Origin: Ruminococcus sp.
Lineage (GTDB): Bacteria > Bacillota > Clostridia > Oscillospirales > Ruminococcaceae
Direction: 5' to 3'
Length of the DNA: 38,810 nucleotides
Assembly (NCBI GenBank): GCA_017463375.1
Contig: JAFTPG010000021.1
Coordinates: forward strand, 1 to 38,810
How positions within the stretch are numbered: position 1 is the first letter of the stretch; the number at the start of each line of letters is the position of its first letter. The notes under the pieces are model-generated. The model made no database searches and had not been told where the DNA came from. It was given only the letters and a program-made list of their open reading frames with translations. Positions 20,808-30,500 of the stretch are shown one piece after another. Made by a program: the position numbers and the translations under genes.

Positions 20808-23456
20808 ATGGAATTCAGTAAGGAAATGAACAAGTTTTCGTTCGGATTTTCTTCCGAAAAAATTGCAGGAACAGGTTACGGAGTAAAAAAGTATACGGAT
20901 ATCACTATTGATGCAGGTACTCTGATGAAGTCTGAGAATTCTGCATATAAGGGGATAGGCTGCATTTCAGGAAACAACTCTTCACGCCTGCTTCTTGATT
21001 ATAAAGCTCTGCATCCCGAAATTTATGAAGAGATACTCCGTCTGCTCTTTGAAAAGGGATACGGCGCGGAGCTTTCGCACATCAAGCTTGAATTTGGAGC
21101 GGATATAAATTCTTCTTCGGGAACTGAGCCTGCAACCATGCGTTATGCGGATGAAAAGCCCGATGTCACAAGAGGTGCAGGCTTTATATTTGCTGCTGAC
21201 GCACTGAAAATCAATCCTGAGCTGACAATTGACCTTCTTCGCTGGGGAGAGCCAGGCTGGGTTAAGAACGCATTTGAGATCAGCCGTGAGGAGGGCTTCA
21301 AAGCTCGCTATAAATGGTATGTGAATACGATTGATGAAGCGTATAATAAGCTTGGAATCAGATTCACACATATCAGTCCTGATGCAAACGAAACAGGCGA
21401 CGCCGATTCGGAATGGATCATCTACTTTGCTGAACATCTCAAAGCCGAGCAGGACAAGCCGTATGACTATTCAAGGATAAAGATAGTTGCTTCCGACGAG
21501 GTCGGCACCAGAACAATAGCAGACAAAATGCTTGCGGACGAGCGTCTGAGGAACTGCGTTGATATAATAGGTCTGCATTACACGACCTATGGCGATGAAA
21601 ATACAGAACGTCTTTTCAATGAATTCGGAAAGGAGATCTGGTACAGCGAGGGAATAGCTCCGAGCAATGTTTCAAGACTTTCGTTCAAAAAAGATATAAG
21701 CGGACTCAGCGGACGCAACAGCGCTGTTGACATGGCGAACAGAATCATAAACGGCTGGAGTCACGGAAGAATGACCATGTATGAATTTCAGCCTGCTGTT
21801 TCGGCATACTACGACGGCTCATGCTACTATCCTAAGCATATTATCAAAGCTAACGAGCCATGGAGCGGTCACTATGAGATCGGAAGCGGTTTTTATGCAG
21901 CAATGCATTTTACTCGTTTTGTCAGAGAAAACTGGCATCCTGTACAGAGTGCCTGCTATGGCGACGGCGATGAGAATCACTATATAGAAAACACAACAGC
22001 GAATTATATGACTCTCATGTCCGAGGATGCCGCAGATTTTACGACTATTCTCACCAACGACAGCGATGCGACACGTCATTACAGGCTGACATTGGAGAAC
22101 TGTGATTTCTCGGGAAAATACATCAGCTTTATAGAAACTGCGCCTCCCGGGCTGGATGGAATGTACAACAGCGGCTGGTTCAGGCTGATACAGGTCGATA
22201 AGATTACAGATAATTCATTTACAGTGAGCGTCAGACCGCATTCTATCCTGACGGTTACGACCCTGAGCGCTCCTTTTGCAGCGGGAACTGAAACAGTAAG
22301 AAAGCTTTCTCCTGAGCGTAAGCGGCTTAGTCTGCCGTATCGTGACAGCTTTTCCTATGAATCACAGGGCGAAAGCTTCCTCGCAGGCAGGGGAGGAGCA
22401 CCGCTCTTCACAACTGATCAGGGCGGTGCCTTTGAAGTTGTCAGAAAGGACGGAAAAAATTACCTCGAACAGCAGATAACTGCTGATATAATGCCGAAAA
22501 ACTGGCGATTCAGAGGAACTCCGGAGCCGATAACATGTCTCGGAGATGATTCATGGGCGAATTATTCAGCCAGCATAAAGGTAACTCTCTGCGGAGATGA
22601 TGCTGAAAATTACGCAGGATTGGGAGTCCGCTACAATTCCGCTGTTGCGTGCGAGGTAACCTCAAACTGCGGATTTGCCGCTAAGATCTATAGTTCGGGA
22701 AAATGGGAGCTGCTGTTTATGGACGATGTTGTCGGAACAGGCTCACTTGACGGTTTTGACTCGGAAGCAGAGCATGATCTGATGATAACTGCTTCGGGAA
22801 GTATCTATACAGCTTACCTTGACGGAGCGGAGCTTGGAAGTTACAGAGAACAAGGAGTATTCCAGCCGAATGGAAGAATTTCTCTTCTGAGCGGATACCA
22901 TAAAAACCGATTTGCTGAGCTTGAGGTGAAACCAATAGCTTCCGTACCTGCATATGCGGACGCCTGTGATGCTCTTGAACCTGAAATGCGCTATTTCGGA
23001 AATCCTGAGCTTCGGGCAATGGAGACATACAAGTATTCAAACAGAACAAATGCGGTTCTGCGGGCAGATTCAGGCTTTGAACTCGGATATAACGGCAGCG
23101 GATTTGCACTCTGCGGAACAGCTGAGCACGCCGTGATCAGAATTGAACTGGACGGAAAAGTTATCGCCGCGAATAAAAAAATCGGCGGAAGCGAGTATCG
23201 TCAGGCGTTCTGCCGCTGCGATTTATATGTTAATGCGAAACATAAATTGAAAGTGATTGTTCTTGAAGGAGAAATAATTCTTGATTCCGTCATTGTGTAT
23301 ACGGATTCTCAGAAGTATGGGGAATTCTTTGACTTTAATGAGAAAACAGCCGATGATAAAAAGATGCTGACTCCGGCAAAAGCTGCGGCAGCTGCGGCTG
23401 TCGGAGCTGCTGCACTGCTGGTTCTCAGAAAAGTAAAGAAGAAAAATAAAAGGTAA
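20808..23456 (+). CDS. GH59 galactocerebrosidase-like glycoside hydrolase with C-terminal membrane tail
   Basis: This 882-residue protein matches the galactocerebrosidase family. It has YKGIGCISGNNSSRLLLDY near 47-65, HIKLEFGADINSSSGTEPA near 91-109, and LLRWGEPGWV. ISPDANETG carries the predicted acid/base E195, and KEIWYSEGIAP the predicted nucleophile E281. ANEPWSGHYEIGSGFY follows. A beta domain comes after about residue 430 and a lectin-like domain near 500-680 (WRFRGTPEPITCLGDDSWAN). It would cleave beta-galactosyl linkages; the bacterial substrate is unknown. It has no N-terminal signal peptide, but ends in an Ala-rich hydrophobic segment (about 856-874, AAAAAVGAAALLVLRKV) and a basic tail, like a tail anchor. 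A weak GAGG precedes ATG 20808. Confidence 0.85.
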   Translation: MEFSKEMNKFSFGFSSEKIAGTGYGVKKYTDITIDAGTLMKSENSAYKGIGCISGNNSSRLLLDYKALHPEIYEEILRLLFEKGYGAELSHIKLEFGADINSSSGTEPATMRYADEKPDVTRGAGFIFAADALKINPELTIDLLRWGEPGWVKNAFEISREEGFKARYKWYVNTIDEAYNKLGIRFTHISPDANETGDADSEWIIYFAEHLKAEQDKPYDYSRIKIVASDEVGTRTIADKMLADERLRNCVDIIGLHYTTYGDENTERLFNEFGKEIWYSEGIAPSNVSRLSFKKDISGLSGRNSAVDMANRIINGWSHGRMTMYEFQPAVSAYYDGSCYYPKHIIKANEPWSGHYEIGSGFYAAMHFTRFVRENWHPVQSACYGDGDENHYIENTTANYMTLMSEDAADFTTILTNDSDATRHYRLTLENCDFSGKYISFIETAPPGLDGMYNSGWFRLIQVDKITDNSFTVSVRPHSILTVTTLSAPFAAGTETVRKLSPERKRLSLPYRDSFSYESQGESFLAGRGGAPLFTTDQGGAFEVVRKDGKNYLEQQITADIMPKNWRFRGTPEPITCLGDDSWANYSASIKVTLCGDDAENYAGLGVRYNSAVACEVTSNCGFAAKIYSSGKWELLFMDDVVGTGSLDGFDSEAEHDLMITASGSIYTAYLDGAELGSYREQGVFQPNGRISLLSGYHKNRFAELEVKPIASVPAYADACDALEPEMRYFGNPELRAMETYKYSNRTNAVLRADSGFELGYNGSGFALCGTAEHAVIRIELDGKVIAANKKIGGSEYRQAFCRCDLYVNAKHKLKVIVLEGEIILDSVIVYTDSQKYGEFFDFNEKTADDKKMLTPAKAAAAAAVGAAALLVLRKVKKKNKR

Positions 23457-23486
23457 GAAATTTAAATACAAATACTAAAAAAATAC

Positions 23487-23515
23487 TGGACAAATCCTTG
23501 ATAGTGTGGTATAAT
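23487..23515 (+). promoter_or_regulatory. Promoter of the pyrR-pyrC-pyrF-carA-carB unit
   Basis: TGGACA at 23487-23492 and TATAAT at 23510-23515, in the context TGGTATAATAA, are 17 bases apart. It lies just ahead of the PyrR attenuator. Confidence 0.85.
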
Positions 23516-23533
23516 AACTGAGATGAATTTGAA

Positions 23534-23661
23534 CCCTTTAAGTTGATCCCGTGAGGTTAACAAGGCGTATCGCTGAAATTTATATTTCCGGATTATTTTA
23601 TAGCTGTATCCGAATCTGTATATGTCTATGCGCTCGCTTGTTAACTCAAGCGAGCTTTTTT
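23534..23661 (+). promoter_or_regulatory. PyrR-dependent transcription attenuator
   Basis: Three competing structures can be read. The PyrR-binding anti-antiterminator is at 23534-23565: CCCTTTAA, then GATCCCGTGAGGTT, then AAGG, matching the conserved UCC-GNGAGG loop. The terminator is GCTCGCTTG at 23632-23640 with CAAGCGAGC at 23647-23655, followed by TTTTTT. The antiterminator forms when GTTAACAAG at 23556-23564 pairs with CTTGTTAAC at 23637-23645, a perfect nine-base match that excludes both other folds. UMP-bound PyrR would hold the first structure and allow termination. Confidence 0.92.
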
Positions 23662-23676
23662 CATAAGGAGATTGTT

Positions 23677-24207
23677 GTGGAGAAAAAAAGAGTTATCATG
23701 GATGAAAAAGCAATGCAGCGAGCTCTTGCCCGTATTGCTTATGAAATTCTCGAGCATAATAAGGGGGCAGAAAATCTCTGCGTTGTCGGAGTTTTTTCAA
23801 GGGGAGCCGTTCTCGGCAGACGCATCGCCGTTAAGCTCTCAGAGCTTGAGAAAATTGACGTTCCTTACGGAGCACTCGATATTACTCCGTATCGTGATGA
23901 CATCAAAGTTTCAGATCATGTGGAGAAAACTGACATTCCTTTCGAGATCAAGGATAAAAATGTCGTGATCGTGGATGATGTGATCTTTACCGGAAGAAGC
24001 TCCAGAGCTGCCCTCGACGCCATTATCAAACGAGGCAGACCGCGGTCTATACAGCTTGCAGTGCTTGTGGACAGAGGCCACAGAGAGCTTCCGATACGCC
24101 CTGATTATATCGGAAAAAATCTCCCCACAGCGCGCAATGAGTTAGTAAAGGTTGCAGTAAAAGAGAGCGACGGAACCGACTGTGTTACTATATATAATAA
24201 TATCTGA
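23677..24207 (+). CDS. pyrR: PyrR, pyrimidine attenuation regulator / uracil phosphoribosyltransferase
   Basis: This 176-residue protein has the PRPP-binding signature KNVVIVDDVIFTGRSSRAAL near residues 97-116. It also has VVGVFSRGAVLGRRIA, LDITPYRDD and LVDRGHRELPIRPDYIGKNL, all typical of PyrR. It binds the leader RNA described above and shuts down the operon when UMP or UTP is high; most homologs also have weak uracil phosphoribosyltransferase activity. Start is GTG 23677, placed by AAGGAG at 23665-23670, giving MEKKRVIMDEKAMQRALARI. An in-frame ATG 23698 is a less likely alternative. The gene follows its own attenuator by 15 bases. Confidence 0.96.
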   Translation: MEKKRVIMDEKAMQRALARIAYEILEHNKGAENLCVVGVFSRGAVLGRRIAVKLSELEKIDVPYGALDITPYRDDIKVSDHVEKTDIPFEIKDKNVVIVDDVIFTGRSSRAALDAIIKRGRPRSIQLAVLVDRGHRELPIRPDYIGKNLPTARNELVKVAVKESDGTDCVTIYNNI

Positions 24208-24219
24208 ACGGGAGGCAGT

Positions 24220-25491
24220 ATGGAAAAATCAATCTTAATTAAAAATATCAGAGCTGTCGATGCGAAAAACGACAGGGTTGCTGATGTGCTTATTTCCGGT
24301 GAAAAAATTTCCGCTGTCGGAGAAAATCTCCGCTGCGGAGCCGACGAGGTCATTGACGGAACAGATCTGGTGCTCATGCCGTCGATCTTTGACATGCATG
24401 TTCATTTCAGAGACCCGGGCTTCACGCATAAAGAGGATGTTCTGACAGGCTGCAGAGCTGCTCTTGCCGGAGGAGTTACAGGCGTTGCTGCAATGCCGAA
24501 TACAAAGCCTCCGTGCGATAATCCTGAAACGATCCGTTACATTATCGACAAGGCAAAGGATACCGGAGTTGATGTCTATCCCGTGGGCTGTATCACAAAC
24601 GGTATGTCGGGCGGCGGACTCTGCGACTATGAAGCTCTTAAAGAGGCTGGCTGCATCTGTATTTCCGACGATGGACGTCCGGTGGAAAACGCAGAAATGA
24701 TGCGTCTTGCTCTTGAGAAAACAAATGAAAATGGTCTGCTTGCGATTTCACACTGCGAGGATCTTGCGATTATCAACGGCGGAATCATGAATAAGGGCGA
24801 TATTTCCGAACAGCTCGGAGTAAAGGGTATGGACAGGGTTTCCGAGGACATGATCACTGCGAGAGAAATTATTCTTGCACAGTCGGTTGATGCAAGAATC
24901 CACATTGCCCATGTCAGCACAGAGGGAAGCGTTGAGATAATCCGCTGTTCAAAGCAGCATGGAGTCAGGGTTACCTGTGAAACGGCTCCTCATTATTTCC
25001 TGCTGACCGATGAGCTGCTTCTGAAGCGTGACGCTGACTACAGAATGAATCCTCCGCTGAGAACACGCAGTGATGTCAGGGCTGTGATAGAGGGTATAAA
25101 GGATGGTACTATTGACTGTATCGTTACAGACCACGCTCCTCATGCAGCTGAGGAAAAGGCTGATTTTGAGAAAGCTCCGAATGGTGTTGTCGGACTGGAA
25201 ACCTCATTTGCCGCTGCTTTGACAGGTCTCTATCACTCAGGCGAGGTAAGCCTGAAAAAAATAGTTGAGCTTATGTGTGTAAATCCCAGAAAGATACTCG
25301 GACTGGGAGCGCCTGCAATAGCAGAGGGCGAAACCGCTGACCTGATGATCGCCGATATCGGCAGAAAATGGACAGTTGAGCCTGATAAGCTCCATTCAAA
25401 ATCACATAATACAGTTTTCAAGGGCATGACCCTGACCGGCAAGCCGCTTGTTACTATATCAAAAGGAAAAATCAGATACGACGAAAGGTGA
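24220..25491 (+). CDS. pyrC: Dihydroorotase
   Basis: This 423-residue amidohydrolase of the bacterial type I (Gram-positive) dihydroorotase class has the metal motif FDMHVHFRDPGFTHKED with H60 and H62, then GGVTGVAAMPNTKPP and SDDGRPVEN. AISHCEDL and IHIAHVSTEGSVE follow, then TCETAPHYFLL and DCIVTDHAPH carrying the catalytic Asp. It closes carbamoyl-aspartate to dihydroorotate, step three of UMP synthesis. GGGAGG precedes ATG 24220, 12 bases after pyrR. The end overlaps the region just before pyrF. The usual partner pyrB is not next to it here. Confidence 0.96.
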   Translation: MEKSILIKNIRAVDAKNDRVADVLISGEKISAVGENLRCGADEVIDGTDLVLMPSIFDMHVHFRDPGFTHKEDVLTGCRAALAGGVTGVAAMPNTKPPCDNPETIRYIIDKAKDTGVDVYPVGCITNGMSGGGLCDYEALKEAGCICISDDGRPVENAEMMRLALEKTNENGLLAISHCEDLAIINGGIMNKGDISEQLGVKGMDRVSEDMITAREIILAQSVDARIHIAHVSTEGSVEIIRCSKQHGVRVTCETAPHYFLLTDELLLKRDADYRMNPPLRTRSDVRAVIEGIKDGTIDCIVTDHAPHAAEEKADFEKAPNGVVGLETSFAAALTGLYHSGEVSLKKIVELMCVNPRKILGLGAPAIAEGETADLMIADIGRKWTVEPDKLHSKSHNTVFKGMTLTGKPLVTISKGKIRYDER

Positions 25492-25499
25492 GGTGTGCC

Positions 25500-26423
25500 A
25501 TGTCTTTTGACAGACTTATCGAAAAAATTATCGAAATGAAGAATCCTACCGTGGTAGGTCTTGATCCTAAGCTTGAGTATGTTCCCGAATTCATTCAGCG
25601 ACTTTATTTCGACGAGGACGGTTATACTCTGAAGGCTGCTGCAAAAGCGATTTTTGACTTCAATAAGGCAATTATTGACGAGATCCATGACCTTGTACCT
25701 GCAATCAAACCGCAGGCGGCTTACTATGAGATGTATGGTCACTATGGAGTAAAAACTCTTGAAAAGACCATCAAATATGCTCAGATCAAGGGTATGTTCG
25801 TTATGACAGACGGCAAGAGAAACGATATCGGCGCAACTATGGAGGCGTATACCAATGCTCATTTAGGAGCCGTAAAAATCGGCGACAACGAAATCGAGCC
25901 GTTCGGTGCAGACGCTCTCACAGTAAATGGATATCTCGGAACAGACGGAATCGCTCCGCTGCTCAAGGTGTGCAAAGAGCGCGACAAGGGTATCTACGTT
26001 CTTGTAAAGACCTCGAATCCCTCAAGCGGAGAGCTTCAGGACAAGCTCATCGGAGATACTCCGATTTACGCAATAATGGGCGATATGTGCGAGCAGTGGG
26101 GAGCCGATACGATCGGAAAATACGGCTATTCGGCAGTCGGAGCAGTTGTAGGTGCAACTTATCCGGAGCAGCTTGCAGAGCTGAGAAAAAGACTTCCGCA
26201 CACAATGTTCCTTGTTCCCGGCTACGGAGCACAGGGCGGCGGAGCTGAAGGACTCAAGGGCGCATTTGACGAAAACGGGCTCGGAGCTATTGTAAACTCT
26301 TCCAGAGCTGTAATGTGTGCATATAAGAAAGAGGGCTGCGACGAAAAGGATTTCGCAAAGGCTGCCCGTAGAGAGGTTATCCGCATGAGAGATGATATCA
26401 CCTCGTACATCAGTCTCAAATAA
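25500..26423 (+). CDS. pyrF: Orotidine-5'-phosphate decarboxylase (type 2)
   Basis: This 307-residue protein is the longer type 2 OMP decarboxylase. It has NPTVVGLDPKLEYVP near the N-terminus, IKPQAAYYEMYG, and the catalytic TDGKRNDIGATMEAY (the K-x-x-D charge network). DALTVNGYLGTDGI, KTSNPSSGELQD and FLVPGYGAQGGGAEG (phosphate loop) follow. It makes UMP from OMP, the last pathway step. ATG 25500 follows GAGGTG, so I choose it over GTG 25488, which lies within the ribosome binding site and overlaps pyrC. A 70-base gap without a convincing promoter separates it from carA. Confidence 0.96.
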   Translation: MSFDRLIEKIIEMKNPTVVGLDPKLEYVPEFIQRLYFDEDGYTLKAAAKAIFDFNKAIIDEIHDLVPAIKPQAAYYEMYGHYGVKTLEKTIKYAQIKGMFVMTDGKRNDIGATMEAYTNAHLGAVKIGDNEIEPFGADALTVNGYLGTDGIAPLLKVCKERDKGIYVLVKTSNPSSGELQDKLIGDTPIYAIMGDMCEQWGADTIGKYGYSAVGAVVGATYPEQLAELRKRLPHTMFLVPGYGAQGGGAEGLKGAFDENGLGAIVNSSRAVMCAYKKEGCDEKDFAKAARREVIRMRDDITSYISLK

Positions 26424-26493
26424 GCAGATTGAACGCCAAGTAAGCAGTTACCAAAATTAATATACATTTTATAATCATGAAAGGAATGGTAGA

Positions 26494-27573
26494 ATGTCAT
26501 TATTCAATCAGGGTGAAAAGGCTTATCTGATGCTTGCCAACGGACAGATTTTTGAAGGCAAAAGCTTCGGAGCAAAGGGAACAGTGTTCGGTGAGGTTGT
26601 ATTCTCAACAGCTGTCGTAGGTTTTCAGGAGACACTTACAGATCCCAGCAACTATGGTCTCATCGTAACTCAGACATTTCCGTCAGTAGGAAACTATGGT
26701 GTGAACAGTGAGGACAATGAATCCGACAGTACACATCTCAGCGGATATGTTGCAAGAGAATGGTGTGACGCTCCGTCAAATTTCAGAATGGAAGGCAGAA
26801 TTGATGATTTCCTCATCAAAAATAATGTAGTCGGAATCTGCAATATCGACACACGCTGTCTTACTCGTGTTATCCGTGAGCAGGGTGTAATGAACGGAGT
26901 CATCACAACTGAGGATGTCTATTCTAAGAAGGAAGAGCTTCTTGAAAAGGTAAAGGCTTACGAGATCAAGGACGCTGTCAAGAATGTCACCTGCACGGAA
27001 GCACATACATACAGCTGTGAAAATGCCAAGTACAAGGTTGTTCTCATGGACTTCGGCGTGAAAAAGAGTACGATCAGATCCCTTACAGACAATGGCTGTG
27101 AGGTAACTGTAGTTCCTGCGTATACAACTGCTGAGACTATCAAGTCAATGAATCCCGACGGAATAATGCTTTCCAGCGGTCCCGGAAATCCGGCTGACAA
27201 TATGGACATCGTTGAAAATCTCAAGGAGATCCAGCAGCTCGGCATTCCTATGTTCGGAATCTGCCTCGGACATCAGCTTCTTGCTCTCGCAAACGGAGCT
27301 GAGACAGCTAAGCTCAAATATGGTCACAGAGGCGCAAATCAGCCTGTTATCGACCTCGAAAGCGGTCTTACCCATGTAACAAGCCAGAATCACGGATACG
27401 AGGTTCTGTGTGATAGTATTGATCCCGAAACAGCAGCAATTTCCCATGTCAATGCGAATGACAAGACCTGTGCCGGAATCAGATACAAAAACATTAATGC
27501 TTCAACCGTTCAGGTAAGTGCAGCGTTTTCATATGACGAATTTCTTGCAATGATGAATAAGGAGGTCAAGTAA
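26494..27573 (+). CDS. carA: Carbamoyl-phosphate synthase small subunit lacking the C-terminal HPE segment
   Basis: This is a 359-residue glutaminase subunit. The N-terminal CPSase domain is normal (VGFQETLTDPSNYG, GICNIDTRCLTRVIRE). The class I amidotransferase domain has SSGPGNPADN and GICLGHQLLALANG with nucleophile C257, and a normal GHRGANQPV and TSQNHGYEV. At the C-terminus the family has Q-F/Y-H-P-E-A, then G-P-x-D, then the final F-D-E-F helix. Here NASTVQ (to Q340) is followed only by VSA and then AFSYDEFLAMMNKEVK. The catalytic His and Glu of the Cys-His-Glu triad are therefore absent, with a net loss of about ten residues and the frame kept. Glutamine-dependent activity may be lost, or ammonia used directly. 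AAAGGAA precedes ATG 26494; carB starts two bases after its stop. Confidence 0.95.
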   Translation: MSLFNQGEKAYLMLANGQIFEGKSFGAKGTVFGEVVFSTAVVGFQETLTDPSNYGLIVTQTFPSVGNYGVNSEDNESDSTHLSGYVAREWCDAPSNFRMEGRIDDFLIKNNVVGICNIDTRCLTRVIREQGVMNGVITTEDVYSKKEELLEKVKAYEIKDAVKNVTCTEAHTYSCENAKYKVVLMDFGVKKSTIRSLTDNGCEVTVVPAYTTAETIKSMNPDGIMLSSGPGNPADNMDIVENLKEIQQLGIPMFGICLGHQLLALANGAETAKLKYGHRGANQPVIDLESGLTHVTSQNHGYEVLCDSIDPETAAISHVNANDKTCAGIRYKNINASTVQVSAAFSYDEFLAMMNKEVK

Positions 27574-27574
27574 T

Positions 27575-30500
27575 ATGCCGCTGAGAAGTGATATTAAAAA
27601 GGTACTCGTAATCGGTTCAGGTCCGATCGTAATCGGACAGGCTGCTGAGTTTGACTATGCAGGCACACAGGCTTGCCGTGCTCTTAAACAGGAGGGTCTT
27701 GAGGTAGTCCTCATCAACTCCAACCCCGCTACAATCATGACAGACAAGGCAATGGCTGATAAGATCTATATTGAGCCGCTGACTCTTGATGTCGTAAAGA
27801 GAGTTATCGAAATCGAAAAGCCCGACAGCGTGCTCTCCACACTCGGCGGACAGACAGGTCTTACTCTTTCAATGCAGCTTGCTGAGGAAGGCTTCCTTGA
27901 ATCCCATAATGTTAAGCTTCTCGGAGCAAATCCTGAGACTATCCACAAGGCCGAGGACAGACAGGCATTCAAGGATACAATGGAGAAAATCGGCGAGCCC
28001 TGTATTCCTTCAAAGGTAGTTGAGACTATAGAGGACGCTGTTGACTTCGCACAGGAAATCGGATATCCCGTAATCGTTCGTCCTGCATTTACGCTCGGCG
28101 GAACAGGCGGCGGTATCGCTTATAATGAAGAGGAGCTTCGTGATATTTCCAAGAACGGTCTCAGACTTTCTCCGATTACTCAGGTTCTTATCGAGAAATG
28201 TATCAGCGGCTGGAAAGAAATAGAGTTTGAGGTAATCCGTGACAGCAAGGGCAACGTTATCACAGTCTGCTCAATGGAGAATCTTGACCCTGTAGGTGTT
28301 CATACAGGTGACAGTATCGTTATAGCTCCTGCCGTAACACTTTCAAGCGCAGAGTTCAATATGCTCAGAACTGCTGCTATCAACATCGTAAGAGAACTCA
28401 AAGTAGAGGGCGGCTGCAACTGTCAGTTTGCGCTTCACCCTGAGAGCTTCGAGTACGCAGTAATTGAGGTAAATCCCAGAGTTTCACGTTCATCTGCACT
28501 TGCTTCAAAGGCTACAGGCTACCCGATCGCCAAGGTTGCTTCAAAGATTGCAATCGGATATACTCTCGATGAGATCGTAAATCAGGTTACGGGCAATACC
28601 TTTGCCTGCTTTGAGCCTACAATCGACTATGTTGTAATCAAATTCCCGAAGTGGGCTTTTGATAAATTCGTATATGCCAAGAGAACTCTTGGTACTCAGA
28701 TGAAGGCTACCGGCGAAGTTATGTCTATCGGTACGAGCTTTGAACAGGCTATGCTCAAGGCAGTTCGTTCAATTGAGCTGGGACTTGATACCTTCAACAT
28801 GAAGAAGCTCGGTGAAATTTCTACAGAGGAGCTTCTCAAGCATCTTGAAACAGTTGAGGACGAGCGAATTTTCCAGGTGTATGAAGCGCTCAAGAGAGGA
28901 ATTTCAATAGATAAGCTCCATGAGATCACTATGATCGACAAGTGGTTCCTTTCAAAGCTCATGAATCTCGTAAATCTCGAGAGATGGCTTGCTGACGGCG
29001 AGCTTACTGAGGAAAAATACAACACTGCTAAGCAGTACGGCTACCTTGACAGCACGATCGAGCGTCTTTCAGGACAGAAGTGTCCTCTCCGCAAGCGTGC
29101 TGTATTCAAGATGGTTGATACCTGTGCAGGCGAGTACAAGGCTGAGACTCCTTACTTCTACTCAACCTTTGACGAGGAGAACGAGGCTCGTCAGTTCATT
29201 GACAGACTTGACTCAGATAAGAAAAAGGTTATCGTATTCGGTTCAGGTCCTATCAGAATCGGTCAGGGTATCGAGTTCGACTACTGCTCTGTTCACTGCG
29301 TATGGACTCTCAAGGAAGAGGGCTACGAGGCAGTGATCTGCAACAACAATCCCGAAACTGTTTCCACAGACTTCGATACAGGCGACAGACTATACTTTGA
29401 TCCCCTCACAAAGGAGGACGTTGAGGCTATTATTGAGACTGAGCAGCCTTACGGTGTAGTTGTTCAGTTCGGCGGACAGACAGCTATCAAGCTCACACGT
29501 CATCTTGCAGACATGGGTGTTAACATCCTTGGAACATCAGCCGACAGCATCGACGCAGCTGAGGACAGAGAGCGTTTTGATGAGATTCTTGAAAAATGCG
29601 GAATTCCCAGACCGCAGGGTCATACAGTAATGACTACCGAAGAAGCTGTAAAGGCAGCTGAGGATCTTGGTTATCCTGTGCTTCTCAGACCTTCATACGT
29701 TCTTGGCGGACAGAACATGATCATCGCTCACTCTGAGGCTGATGTGGTTGAGTATATGGGAATCATCACCAGCACAATGATTGAGAATCCTGTTCTTATT
29801 GATAAATATATGATGGGTACAGAGGTTGAGGTTGATGCGATCTGCGACGGCAAGGATTTCCTCATCCCCGGAATCATGGAGCACGTTGAGCGTGCAGGCG
29901 TTCACTCGGGCGACTCAATTTCGATTTATCCTGCACAGAATCTTACACCTAAGATTAAGGAAACCATTATTGAGTATACACGCCGTCTTGCAACAGAGCT
30001 TAATGTTGTAGGTCTCGTAAATATCCAGTATGTTGTTTACAACAATGAGGTATATGTAATCGAGGTTAACCCTCGTTCATCCAGAACAGTTCCTTATATC
30101 AGTAAGGTTACAGGAATTCCTATGGTTGACCTTGCAACAAAGATCATGCTCGGTTCAACTCTCAAGGAGCTTGGCTATGAGAGCGGTCTTTACCCTGAGG
30201 GCGACTACGTTGCAGTTAAGGTTCCTGTGTTCAGCTTCGAGAAGCTCCAGGACGTTGATACAATGCTCGGACCTGAGATGAAGTCTACAGGAGAATGCCT
30301 TGGTATCGCCAGAAACTTTGAGGACGCACTTCTCAAGGGACTGGTTGCTGCCGGATATGATCTCAAGAAGGAAGGCGGCGTGCTCATCTCAGTAAGAGAT
30401 ACTGACAAGCAGGAGATTATCCCGATCGCTGAACAGTTTGCACGCATGGGATTTGAGATCTACGGAACCTCCGGAACTGCAAGCATGCTCAATAATAATA

